Positions 23,692 through 35,044 of a stretch of 49,022 nucleotides of DNA are shown here, one piece after another. Position 1 is the first letter of the stretch, and each line of letters starts with the position of its first letter. Source of the stretch: Neolecta irregularis DAH-3 (Eukaryota; Ascomycota; Neolectomycetes; Neolectales; Neolectaceae); contig LXFE01000904.1 of the NCBI GenBank assembly GCA_001929475.1, positions 1 through 49,022 on the forward strand, read 5' to 3'. The position numbers were made by a program, and so were the translations under genes. The notes under the pieces are model-generated. The model worked only from the letters and a program-made list of their open reading frames with translations. It did not search any database and was not told where the DNA came from.

Positions 23692-23898
23692 GCATATTCT
23701 GTGTGGGGTTGTATTGGAGTCGAGGGTATTTTGGTTATATGGGGAACTTAGTGTCAAGTAAATAAGTCGAGACGAATCAGATTTATCAAATTTGCCTTTT
23801 ACCAAACTACTATTTGTTTGTTGGATCAACCAAAAAAATCTACTATTACACACATACACCGAATTTAAACTATCGAAGTCCCGAAATGAAAAAAAGTT

Positions 23899-26353
23899 CT
23901 AGTCCAAAGCAACTGGTTTCTGTCCCCATCTAGTTTTGAAAACTACGAGTGGTTTTCCTTGTTGTTCCTTTTCATGTTGTTCTCTCCATTCTCGGCCTTT
24001 TTGAGCGAGAGCTCTAAGTTCCTGGATAAAGCGATCTTGGATCTCGTTGGGAGTTTCATCTTTTTCGGAAATGGTGTAGGATTCTAGACGACGTTGGAGC
24101 ATGGCGATATATTCGTTCATGGGATGTTTCATTTCAGAGTATTGAACTTCGACTTGCCAGTCGTCTTTTGAAGTCGGCATTGGACTGCCCTCTACGAGGG
24201 TTTCGTTAACAAAGGAATCTGTTTCGACGACGAGACCAAATACTTTATCGCAAGTTGAAAGATGGTCCTTGTCGATTTCGGGGGAAACGTCGCGTATCGT
24301 GACATGCTTTGCACCATTTGATTTCTCAGGTTCTGTTGGTTTACTGGGTTCCTTAGACTTGGAATCTTCATCATCATGGCCAGTGAGTTCGAGTTCATGC
24401 AGTTTTTCTTCAATCTTTTCAACGGCTTCGGGTTTAACGATGCCCTGAGCCGATTCAAGGACTGCTCTTACTGCGCCGGCTTGATGCTCGTTGATTCGTG
24501 TTTCAGACATGGCTTCGACGATAACATACATCCGGTTCCTCAATCCGGGGTCTGTGTCAAACATCATTCTCATAGACTTGTAGCGTTAGCTTTGTGCGGG
24601 TCACCTGCAACATACTTGGTTTGGAAACCGTTTTGTTGCTTTTTGCAAAATGTCCTCTAGGATAGTGATACTGAGTTTGAATTCGCGGTTTCCGATTCCG
24701 TGTTCATGGCTTCCATGAATAGCACAATCCATTTCTTCCAAGCTGATATACTGGAATCCAAAGATACGATTGGTATTGTGAAAGGCAACAAAAATCCCGT
24801 CCATATTTCCTATTCGGACTTGGAGAGAATATTTCAAGAAAGCAGATCGAATAAGATCGTAGTATTCCCGTTCAAATGATTCGTATTCGCCGTAATTGCC
24901 ACGGATTTCGTAGCCGGACCCGTGTTCTTCAGCATTTGCAATATCCATTCGAACAGCGATAACCGCGCGTGTTTTTAAATCAAAGATACCGCTTCCAGGC
25001 AATCTGGGGTCATAGCAATCGAGTTGAGAACGCATGAGTATATCTCCGCATGTCGAAAAGTGGTAAACTTCCCTTTCGTTTCTCTCGGAAGGGGTGAGAG
25101 TATGGGAATTTGTTTTTCGGTATTTTTCAAGGACCGAGGGGGCTACGGTGAGCATTTTTTCCATTGAACGGCCCTAGGATATTATGACCAGACAAAAAGA
25201 CATAAATGTACGAGCCAAGAGAGGACGTTGTTATCGGTATCTAGACTTTTATCTGCATCTATCGAGTAGATGCCGTTGTTGCATCTCAGAAAGATGGAGG
25301 ACGGTGCTCGCTGCGCTCTTGTAAAAGTTTTCAGCATGCCGCCGTATTTACTAGACAACTTGGAGATCGACACGGACCTCCATGAGGAAAGGAGGAAATG
25401 AAAGTGCGAGAGAGTGGCAGTCATGCTCGATGTCGATCCGACAAATGTGCAATTGTGTTGGCGAGCTAACGAATCGAGATTCTATAAAGAAGGAGATTAA
25501 CTACGATAGCGGGGAAAATATACTGTATCACGAGACGAAGTGATATATTCGAACAAGGCGTCATAGTCAAACTCTTTTTTGGGCATGATCTTTTCGATAT
25601 AGGGATCAAAATTGTATACGTTGGAGCGCGGGTCTCGCATGTACGTGACGCCAGGACTGCGAAGTGAATACAGGATTGGAGCAGACATACTTGAACAGGA
25701 CACGGTCAAGACCATGAGCAAGACCTGCAACCTTTTTTTGTCCAGGCAATATGACTTCTGCACAAGATCAGCTCGAGATCAACAGCAATGCAACCTTTTA
25801 TATGGATATTCTCCGGTTTGAGCGAGAGCGTCTGTACTGTAACAGACCCGTCGATTGTGACATTGAGCGGTTCAGGTGCGGTGGTGTAGCCGGAGCGAGG
25901 AAGAAATTGTATCTTAAAGTTTCCATCTAAGGGCTTTCGTAGACGCCATTTCAGCACACGGGCAGAGAGCGTCTCGTCTGTAGACCGCAAAAATTCTTTG
26001 CTGGTAGTAGCCTTCATTTTGGAGGTTTGTTTTGCAGTGTCAAACACTGGAGCGGGGTTGCTATTATAGTTGCTACCGTCACCCTGGTCCATCTGCTTTT
26101 GGTGGTTTGCTTTCAGGATCGCCGTCGCTGCCTGGGTCGCCATACTTCCTATCTTCGATGTCGCAATACAGCCCTTTGCTTTTTCCTTCAGGCTCAGAAT
26201 CCTGTCCTTGCAGCCCACCATCTGGCTCTTTGCCCTGCAGTATTTCTGCTGGCGGATTGCCGCGACTGACTGGCGGCAGTGCATAAACTGCATGAGAACA
26301 ACGAAAAAAAAAGCGAATAGAGGTGCGATTAGCGGCAGTCCTGAAATGGTCAC
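23899..26353 (-). CDS. PET127: Mitochondrial RNA-processing protein Pet127
   Basis: Pet127 is a mitochondrial membrane-associated factor for 5' processing and turnover of mitochondrial transcripts. It is related to PD-(D/E)XK nucleases. The longest model has 754 residues and six exons. Landmarks are GLAHGLDRVLFNPGVTYMRDPRSNVYNFDP, with intron at LFN, then GSTSSMTATLSHFHFLLS, IYSIDADKSLD, CYDPRLPGSGIFDLKTR (the D-x-K part of the nuclease motif), VRIGNMDGIFVAFHNTNRI and NQSMRMMFDTDPGLRNRMY. The start is uncertain: 26353 gives a hydrophobic leader, while later in-frame Met codons (LMQFMHCRQSVAAIRQQK) would give a more typical presequence. Introns are 34-42 nt and sum to an exact frame. The C-terminal region is charged and probably helical. 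Confidence 0.92.
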
Positions 26354-26600
26354 GTGAGCGTCATGTGCAGGGATGCGTCAGTGGCGCACGCGCCGTCTCC
26401 CGCCTAACAAACAACGCTAGAACTGCGACCGCGGTTGTCCCCTGAACATGGGCCTCGTCAAAAGGCGGGCCCTGCCCTGGAAAGCGCATATACTCCACCG
26501 CATATACTCGACTGCATAAAACTCTCGCCTTTCCCAGTTTTCGTCTCACCACCATCCTCATCCTGCCATCCCGGTTCTACCGCCTTTAGTCTCCTCTGCT
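26354..26600. promoter_or_regulatory. Divergent promoter, PET127 and PH-domain gene
   Basis: A 247-bp spacer that becomes clearly G+C-rich toward the PH gene. Nothing specific can be named beyond the GC patches near 26386-26405 and 26450-26480. Confidence 0.35.
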
Positions 26601-27974
26601 ATGGACGGCTGTCTGCTTTTTGCTCCGCCCGCAGACTCGGGCCTGCTCAAGCTGTCAAAGCTTACCGCCAAGTTCAAGCGCCGGTACATTGGTGGGCACA
26701 GGCAGAAAAAGCCGGCATGCTGATGCTGCAGTCATTGCATCCGCGGCAGACGGTTACGTGCTGTCCGTGTACAAAACCAGACCCAGGGGCGGTAAGCCAG
26801 ATCCCATCCATATATTCAGCATGCTTCGGTTTGCCGCTGCGTACATCACCGACGACAAGCCCCCGACGCTGATAGTTGCGGGCCGAGACTGTCCGCCTGC
26901 CGCGACGCCTACCGCCAGCTCCAACCCAACCAATGTCCTGCGCCTCGCCAGATCGTCGCGGCTGCCCTCCAGCAACAGCAGCGCCCCCGTGCTCATGTTT
27001 AGAAACGACCCCGATCTGCCCAACCAGCTCGACTCGTGGCAGCGCTTCATCACAAACGTCCTTCGGGTACGCCCATGCAAGTATCACGGCCTTACCGTGT
27101 CTAGTTTGAACTGACTCCTTCCCCGGCGGCCGCTGTGCCAATAGTAGCGCCTCCTGTGCAGCCCCAGGCCGGCGCCGTCGATGTCGCGCTCTCCCGCCTC
27201 GGGCCTTCCGTCGCGCATCTGTCAATGTCGTCGTCGTCGCCGTCCACCTACTCGTCGTTTGATGGCCACACCATCCGCCCGGTGCGCAGCAACCGCGGAT
27301 GGGACGCGCAGAGCGCATCGACCACGGCCAGCTCGCACCTGTGCGCGCTTTCAGCCGCAGAGGATGCCGGGCTCGACTCGCGGGCCGTGTCGCCGGTCGC
27401 CGCAGACAGAGCAGATCAAAGCCACCTGTCGATTCTCGACCGCGCCCTCCGCCAGCGCCACGGCCAGCTGCCAGGTGCATCGACCATCAGCGGCGTGCTG
27501 GACAGGCACGCATCGATGCCGCCAGACAGTTTTGCCGCCCAGCAGCGCTACCGCCCGTTCCCCCGCCGCAACACCTCCGCCTCAACTACAGTCTCCTCCA
27601 TCCACGGCAAACGCGAACCAGGCCTGCCAAAAGCAGCGGCAACCACCACCACCAGAGAGATCGCCGGCCACAAGAGTCCTGCTCCTCCGTCTCCGGCAGA
27701 AATTCGCGACATCCGGCGGAGCAGCATCATTAGTTTCATTAATCCCACAACCGTCGGAGGTACGGACAGTAACAGAAACAGCCTTAACGATTCAAGGCCA
27801 TCGACGTCGTCAAACGATACAGAAAATCTTTTGCTAGCTCTCAAAAACCGTTATTTATTCTCTGAGCGAGACCCAGAAGATTCCATCTCCATACGAAGAC
27901 GCAGCGTTCAATATGCCCCCGTCGGCAAACGGTTCAGTATCTCTAGCCTTGCAAGTATCGAAGGCAAATGCTGA
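26601..27974 (+). CDS. PH-domain protein with long disordered tail
   Basis: I do not recognise this 431-residue product as a named protein. Three exons are joined by introns 26692-26731 (40 nt) and 27067-27104 (38 nt). After splicing the N-terminal about 155 residues read like a pleckstrin-homology fold: GLLKLSKLTAKFKRRYIVI (beta 1-2), GYVLSVYKTRP, DPIHIFSMLRFAAAYIT, TLIVAG, VLMFRNDPD and a final helix with the invariant Trp (LDSWQRFITNVL). The rest is Ser/Pro/Ala-rich, with DSFAAQQRYRPFPRRNT and RRSSIISFIN as possible phosphorylation segments. Base composition is strikingly G+C-rich up to about 27700 compared with all neighbours. A role in phosphoinositide binding at a membrane or cortex is inference from the fold. 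Confidence 0.78.
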
Positions 27975-28233
27975 GCAGTTGGAGCCTTTCTTTTTGTAAT
28001 GTCAAGTATTCTTTGCGCGCATTGTTAGTTATCTTCATCTTTTAGTAGGTTTCTTGGGAAGGTTATTCTGTCTTTTGTTCCTCTTTCTTTGGCTTTCAAG
28101 GAGTTGGGGCACATTTCTACTGTAATAAGTAGTCGAGATACTGAATCACCACATGTATTGCATTTATATTATTGCCCGATCGTGAATTCTTTCTCCATGT
28201 TGTATCTATTGCTCCTCCCTATGTATTGCACAT

Positions 28234-31200
28234 CTATTGCTCAACCCACTTCCCATGAACCCGCTTCTGCCGAATCTTGCAAGGTGCAAGCTCCCATCCC
28301 TTGCCTACACCATATCTCGGCACAACCATACACTCCCGTGACATCCCATCCGAGGAAACCACAGGTCGAGGATACTCTAGCGGTTTCGAGTATGTTATCA
28401 ACGGCGTGGACTTTGCAAGAATCGTGAGATGTTGCGCAGATATCGGCGTCAGTGGTTTAATGTAAACTCTATCTGATCCTCCCGACGACCTAACCAGTTC
28501 CTGGTAAATAATATAATCAGGAACCGCCTGGCGCGTTGTCTTGCAATTTATCACCGACGAAGAATGAACAATTGCGAGACAGTTCTCGAGACAAGTCTCA
28601 AGCTGACCAGACCGTGCAACAACAACGTAAATAATACCCTTTTTAAATCCTTTTGCGAATTCTTTAATCGACTCTGAGGGTACTAAATCTGCCCGGACCG
28701 CAGCTTGGTCACTAAATCCGGCTGCCACAATTTGTCTAATTGCTTTAATCTGGACCGATTTTGGTAAACTTGGTTTCTTCTCATAGGTTCCGTTTCGACC
28801 GAGGGCCACCGGTGAATTTGACAAGACAATTTCAGTCAATTGTTTACGTAGCTTATCAATTTCTTCCATCGCCTGACATATTACTTGAAGAATACCAGAG
28901 AAAATACGTACCTTAGGACGAAGAAAGAATTTCTCACAAAATTCTTGTTTATCCTGGCTATAAATAAACGCACAAATCACCGATAACAATTTCAAGACAT
29001 CAGACATGGGATCTAATTTCATAAACTGCTGCTGAGCCACGAAAAATTCCTTCCGTCGTCGCTTTCGTTGTTCCTTTTTACAAAGTTGTTCATTAGTAAG
29101 AACCTGCTTTTCGTCTTCCACATCTAAAGGTTCTGCGAGACTAAACTCTTCAAGAAATGGAGAGCCAACAGAAAGACCAGCAACGATTGAAATCACATAG
29201 GGCAGACATCCGTGTTGACCGCCAATTGTAAGCATCTTTGCAAACCGAGGAGAGAGCGGGAACGCAGCCATACTTTGACCCAGTTCAGTTATCCTCCCAT
29301 CAGAATCTAGAGCTCCAAGACATGATAAAAGCTAAACATTTAGCCAGGAATCAAGGGATTACAAAAAATACCTCTTCCGCTTCCCGAAGATGACGTGATT
29401 CGGGAGGTGTAGGAAAAGGAAATTTGACAACTTGGTCGATATTCATATTCTTCATCTGCAACACAGTGCCCTCAATTGGTGCACGATTAATTTCAGCCAT
29501 AGTGAATTCATTGAAATCTCTTTCGTATACCGCAGATGAATACAATCGATAGCAATGACCAGGACCGGTACGGCCCGCTCGACCAGATCTCTGTTCTGCG
29601 CTAGCTCTACTGATCCATTTAACATCATAGCTTTGAACTCCAGTATCTCGATTGTATGATTTCTCCTTGACTTTGCCCGAGTCTACAACGTATCGAATAC
29701 CTGGAATTGTGATACTTGTTTCGGCCACGTTGGTTGCTACTACGCATAATCGATGATCTGTTGGTGGTGCCTGAAAGACCTTAAGCTGCTCGGATGTTGG
29801 TAGAAGAGAGTACAGCGGAAGAAGGTGGAGCGGTTGCGATGTACAGCCCAACATCTCATCAGAGCTAGACTCTTCAAACTCTTCAGCCTCTGAATTTTCT
29901 TCATCTTGGATATCGTTACCGAAATCCACGTCTTCTGCTTCAAGCGTTACTTCACGGCCTGAAAGTCTAACTTTTGGAGTATACTCAGACGATGATGTTT
30001 TACAAAAGGATTTCTTCAGCTTGGAACAAAGTTGTCTAATCTCGCCTTGACCAGTAAGGAAAACAAGAATTCCTAAACATCAACCGCCAGAGTAAAGATT
30101 TTTGTATACCGCCTGGAGGTAACTTGTTGTGAATTTTGCATACTTTTTTATAGACATCATCAACATATTTAAGAGAAGTTCGCTTTGCAAAATGTGTCGT
30201 AACAGGAAATTGACGTGCATCGATTTTGATGACAGGAGGAGAAACACCAAACAATGTTTTATTTTCCACAAAATCAGACACTCGTAAAGTTGCAGACATA
30301 ATAATGAGTTTCAAAGGCTTGAAAAGGTTAATACGAGGTTTTATTTTTGAAAGAATACCCTTGTCGTAGATCCTTCCTCTTGACTCATTTCTGCTCGAAC
30401 TTTTAGTACTCTGCTCAAGATGCCAATCAAAATATCAGTATTAATGCTCCGCTCATGTGCCTCATCTACAATAACGACAGAATACCTTGTCAATAAAAAG
30501 TCGGTAGCCAATTCACGCAATAAAACACCGTCAGTCATAAATTTGATCGCAGTCTCGGGTTGACATGCTGAATCGAACCGAATTTGATATCCAACACGAT
30601 CAGCCGCATCCCCCATCTCGGTTTTTAAACGGGATGCCATACTGACAGCAGCCACTCTTCGAGGCTGGGTTATTCCAATCATACCAGGATTATCGGTACC
30701 CAAGGATCCGTAGCCGGCTTCGTAAAGGAATTGTGGTACTTGAGTAGTCTTCCCGCTGCCTGTCTGCCCACATAATACCACACAAGGATTATGATTAATA
30801 ACTTCCATTATTCTTTGTTCCTCAGATACAACAGGCAACAACATTCGTGATTCTTCTATTTCTTGCGTACGGGTAACGGTAACATGAGTAGTTTTAATTA
30901 CAGTCGACGGGTTTAGAGAAACGGAAATTTCTTCTGGGGTTTCTGAACGGTCTCTTGGTCTTGATGATGTAGCTTTCGATACAATTTCCAGCGGTAATTC
31001 CAATAATTGTACAGGCGCCGAGGTTTCCACCGTCCTTTCAATAGCCCAAGCTTTAAATCGATCTCCTCGGGCTCTCAAATCTTGCCGAGTATCTTCATCC
31101 ATAGTATTTTCACTCTCGGGCTCTGATGAATGTTTTGATTCTTGGTCTGATTCTTGGTCTGATGCTGGGTCAAAAGAAGAAATATTCGATTCTGGTGTTT

Positions 31201-31752
31201 GTACTCGAGCTTGTAATTTTTCACGCCAAGTTAAACCCATTTTCAACTTTTTCCTTTTCGGTTGTACGTTTGAAGAGATATGATAGCGTCGTTTCAATCC
31301 GGATCCAATATTCACGGGCTCCTCATCACATTTTGGCACAATTTTGCCGGGAACTTTGGCTTTATCATGTTCCTCTACAATATCTTGGTTTTGTAGAGGT
31401 TTTTCTTTTCTAGGTTTATCCTTTTTCCCCAATTCTTTTGTCTTTTGCATCATCGAGTGATCGATTTTAGACTTTCTTAAAGTATTAGTAATACCCGGTA
31501 GACGCAAGATACGATAGTTTCTGGATAAGCATAGCCTTTTCTTCCTTGCGCATCTTTGCTTCCTATCCGATTAACAATTGAATATGAATAATCTCTTACA
31601 ATATACTTGTCCAATCTCTTTTTCTTCTTGGCCGATATTTTCGACTCTGGTTTCCGAGCTTCTGCTTCCGCCCTCAAGATTTCTTTTCTTTTCTGTCTCT
31701 CTGCCTTTGATACAGGCATCATTAATATGGCATTAGGGTCGGGTGTATCCAT
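28234..31752 (-). CDS. ECM16: DEAH-box RNA helicase Ecm16/Dhr1 (DHX37)
   Basis: This helicase of the small-subunit processome unwinds U3 snoRNA from pre-rRNA. The product is 1106 residues in six exons. A basic N-terminus ([30 protein letters not shown]) is followed by [10 protein letters not shown] (motif I), [20 protein letters not shown] (DEAH), [35 protein letters not shown] and [18 protein letters not shown] (motif VI). Ratchet and OB-fold domains come next, with the Dhr1-specific [12 protein letters not shown] and the ending [14 protein letters not shown]. Between motifs III and IV lies an acidic insert ([16 protein letters not shown]), as in the family. Introns are 41, 41, 37, 40 and 39 nt. 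The last (28911-28873) is stop-free and in frame. Confidence 0.95.
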
Positions 31753-31860
31753 AGCGAATCGGAAAGGTAAAAGTCGCGAAATATATTTTGTCTCGGTTAG
31801 GAACCTCGTGGCTATCTTGGTAGATAATCAAATGGTATTGCCTAACCGCCGTTTAACAAT
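31753..31860. promoter_or_regulatory. Divergent promoter, ECM16 and MET8
   Basis: Only 108 bp separate the two start codons, so the core promoters must overlap or be shared. No element is obvious by eye. Confidence 0.45.
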
Positions 31861-32657
31861 ATGACTCTTACACAACCCAAATACCCTCCAATACAGCCCG
31901 GAGGTTCTTTGATTCTAGCATGGCGGATAAAGAACAAGCAACTTCCTTTTTCGACTTTGAATCTTACAAAACAGCAAAGTGCTTGTTGTAGGAGGTGGAA
32001 ATGTCGCTGCTGGTCGTATACTAAGCGCGTTGAATGCCGATGGAATCGTCACAGTGGTATCTCCATCCAAAGGACTTGTTCCGGAAGTGAGATACCGAAT
32101 AGTACATGGCCAAGTAGAATATTTTGACCGAGAATTTGAACTCCAAGATCTTGAGGGCGTCGACATGTGCATGACTGCAATTGACTGTCCAGAAACCTCG
32201 AGGACTATATATAAACTATGCAAAGAACGTAAAATACCTGTAAACGTTGCAGATGTGCCTTCTGAATGCGACTTTTATTTTGGGAGTCAATATAGGGATG
32301 GGCCACTGCAAGTTATGGTATATCTGGTGCACATCGTATAACTCATTGGAGGTAAGTACCAATGGAAATGGACCAAAACTCGCAAACATCATCCGGGAAC
32401 AAATTGCAGCAGGAATACCAGAGAATGCAGGAGATGCAATTACAAAGGTTGGCAAATTACGGCAGAAACTACGAGAAATGGCACCAGGAAATGAACAAGG
32501 ACCGAAACGAATGAAATGGATGATCCAAGTATGCGAAAAGTGGACACTTAACGATTTCATATCAATGAGTGAGCAAGACATGGATGAACTGTTGCAAAAT
32601 TATGAAAGCGGGATTGTTCCTCCAGCTAAAGATATCATCAGTGAAGAATTTAGTTAA
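31861..32657 (+). CDS. MET8: Siroheme synthase Met8 (precorrin-2 dehydrogenase / sirohydrochlorin ferrochelatase)
   Basis: Met8 oxidises precorrin-2 with NAD+ and inserts iron to make siroheme, the cofactor of sulfite reductase. The 241-residue product starts PPIQPGGSLILAWR, as fungal Met8 does, then has the Rossmann motif VLVVGGGNVAAGR, the acidic-strand region, DMCMTAIDCPETSR, PVNVADVPSECDFYFG (contains the Asp-Val-Pro segment near the active site), and VSTNGNGPKLANIIREQI. The C-terminal helical part ends WTLNDFISMSEQDMDELL. Two introns are removed: 31938-31974, a GC-AG intron that lies exactly before VLVVGGG, and a 34-nt GT-AG intron between LQVM and VSTNGNG. The gene is tail-to-tail with TMS1, with 45 bp between stop codons. 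Confidence 0.94.
31938..31974 (+). other. GC-AG intron in MET8
   Basis: This 37-nt intron begins GCAACTTCC and ends CAAAACAG. It joins RIKN to NKVLVVGGG. No GT occurs in the right place or phase. Confidence 0.85.
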
Positions 32658-32702
32658 AGACCAGGCGCCAAAAGATATCAGGTTGAAAACTGGAAAAAAG
32701 CC

Positions 32703-34366
32703 CTAGTACCGGTCCGGCATTACAACAGGGGCAAGCAGAGTCCAATCTAGATGTCAATTGAAATGAAAACCATAAACTCACAATAAAGACCATAGCAAAC
32801 CCAAGTACTGACAACCTTGACCCATACAACGGCATAACTTCTTCCAATTGCCACGAAATCATCCTCACCGTGGCCTTTCTCAATTTGAAAGGTTCCCCTT
32901 AGGAGATTAGCATAAAAGAACAGATGATACACATACCAGCTTGTTAGTAGACAAGCAGTGTAACAGGTTGCTAAAAAGAAGACGAGATGAAAGGTCGAAT
33001 AGTGATATTGAACACCACTTCTCTCGTCGTCCCGATCGTCTCCCGCGACTGATGCTTCATCATCTGAGCTATCAAGAGCAGAAGAAGGCAAAGCACTGTA
33101 TATCAAGAATGAAGAAACCTATTTCATCATACCCGCTTTCGACAGCAGCCAATAGAGCTTCACTTCTCATTCTGGCTCTGGTGGATGGTTCTGTCCTGAC
33201 AAGTCCATGTTCGGCATCATCAACACGCACATAACCGCCTGATTTGACAGACGCAGCACCGAGGGAACTTGTCTGGGTGGCAGCACGAGTTGTACTATAA
33301 GAAATTGCAAGAAAAGTAAAGATCGCTCCAACAATTACACTGGCGGTTTGAGTTCCCCGAGATCGAGCAAGAGGATTGCACTGATGGTCGTCTGGTTCAT
33401 TTGCGACTGCAGACATCGTTAAATAGGTTCCGTAAATACAAACCATAGCGGCTTGGGCTAGTCCTGACCGAGTATTGTATTCCTGAACCGTAGGATGGAT
33501 CGACATCGCCGTTGCGAGGATAGATAGAGCAAGATTGACGGAGATGAAGGCTTGATTCAAGGAACAACCAGAAGCCGCAAAGAAAATGAACATGACGATT
33601 GTCAGTGCTAATGACGCCGCAAACATCACAAAGGTGGATCCAATGAGAACAGTCTGCCATCCGGCTGATTCAGTCGCTTCGTACTTTTCAAGACAAGTTT
33701 CGGCCCAGGAATGCGCGAAATCTACGAGCAGCACAAGGCCGTATAGAATAAAAAGGACACTGCCAACGAGTGCAACATAATTGCCCCAAAATAAAAAGAA
33801 CTGTTCGGGCACGAAAAACGAAAGGACGACGAGAACAATCCACAGGACAAGTTTTGGACCCCAGAATCTTGTTGTGAGTGCTTTGAGAATGACGCACATA
33901 CCCATTTTGTATGGCCGAGCGCTTATTTCGAGTTGAATGGACGCCGAGGAGCATTAACGCGAGAAGCAGATGAAACATCCCCAGAGCAAAATTAACTCGA
34001 TGTACCTGAATATCGTAAGAATATTCCCAACAAGATGAGGACAGCCAAAACTCCATAACACGTTCCATCCGGGCAGTTTATCTGCATGTAATCCCCGGTC
34101 AAATGTTCCAACTTGCGAATAGCCCACGGCGTGAGCATGGTCCAGGACAACTGCATCATCAGCCAGATATCTTCGTGCTATCCAACCAACGAGTTGACGA
34201 GAAATAAAATCGCATACGCGATCCGTGTTGCGATACTGGATTCGCACGATCCACACGCCGAACACAATGCCGAACAAGCAGCGGCTCCACAGCAGCTCAT
34301 TGCAAAACCTCCGAGCGCAGTTAAAGACGGTAAAACGAGCAGCGGCAGACTTATTAATGCTCCCAT
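32703..34366 (-). CDS. TMS1: Serine incorporator family membrane protein Tms1
   Basis: This SERINC/Tms1 polytopic membrane protein of 478 residues is encoded by seven exons. The Cys-rich start (AMSCCGAAACSALCSACGSC) and the following helices (RIAYAILFLVNSLLSW) are typical, as are LTPWAIRKLEHLTGDYMQINCP, VHRVNFALGMFHLLLA, GPKLVLWIVLVVLSFFVP, ETCLEKYEATESAGW and VWVKVVSTWVCYGLYYWTLLAPV. Around ten membrane helices can be counted. The family was first linked to serine incorporation into membrane lipids; newer work treats it as lipid scramblase-like. The true C-terminus uses a 35-nt intron and ends VVMPDRY at 32703. The intron at 32936-32898 is stop-free and in frame. All introns together give an exact frame. 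Confidence 0.93.
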
Positions 34367-34442
34367 GTTTATTTCGGATGGTGGGCTATTTCGGATTGGT
34401 CGGCTATTTAGTGGTGTCTCGCCACCACCAAAACTCTATTGC
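34367..34442. promoter_or_regulatory. 76-bp divergent promoter, TMS1 and MED21
   Basis: The whole spacer between two start codons is 76 bp. It holds a CCAAT box (ATTGG at 34395-34399), a near repeat of GGCTATTT (34384-34391 and 34402-34409), and a small hairpin-capable inverted repeat GTGGTG (34411-34416) / CACCAC (34423-34428). Confidence 0.5.
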
Positions 34443-34968
34443 ATGGATCGTATAACTCAACTACAAGATGCTTTGGATCAAGTAGACACTCAACTGTACC
34501 GGAAATAAGTCTGAATGTGTGTTTAGCTCGCAATTCGATTCTATTCTACCCTGAACCATCTCAACACACAGCACGACTTTGTTCCGTTTCCCGGTCAAAC
34601 AAAAGCAACTGATCCGCACCGTGAGAATTCGCACCTGCAGTATTTGACTCGATAGTTCAAGTCAGTTCTGCGGAAGAGTTTGATGGTAAGTTGGGCTACA
34701 ATGGTCAAACTTATCTACAGCTTCGAAGCGGGAACTCGCAAAGGATATTGTGAGCAAAGCAAGGGAAATTGATTTATTGATTGAATCATTGCCAGGAATC
34801 ACAGCTACGGAAAATGAACAAATGGAAAGAATACGGAATCTGCAAGTGGAATTGGACAAAGTTCAACAAGAACAGAAACAGGTGTTTTCTGAACGGGATA
34901 TCCTTCGAACCCGTTTAGATGAACTGATTACATCTTTTGCAAGTCAAAAGGGTTCTGCACAGGATTGA
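34443..34968 (+). CDS. MED21: Mediator middle-module subunit Med21 (Srb7)
   Basis: This essential Mediator subunit pairs with Med7 in a long coiled-coil hinge. The 136-residue product is in four exons. The start MDRITQLQDALDQLAIRFYS and LNTQHDFVPFPG are family hallmarks, followed by the acidic SSAEEFDASKRELAKDIV, REIDLLIESLPGI (the conserved LPG turn), then a heptad-rich helix (MERIRNLQVELDKVQQEQ). Introns are 45, 35 and 35 nt. The first intron falls after DALDQ and the frame is exact. The length fits the family's usual 130-180 residues. APC10 starts 77 bp downstream on the same strand. Confidence 0.93.
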
Positions 34969-35044
34969 ATGTGTATTGGGATACAAGAAAGAACATTGCT
35001 TGTATGCGCCTACATAAATTAAATACATATTTCAGTGTGACTGC

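Noticed and set aside
26674-27837. Long open frames on the minus strand and in a second plus frame across the PH-domain gene
   Set aside because: High G+C removes stop codons in all frames. The chosen frame is the one with consistent introns, start and PH-like pattern.
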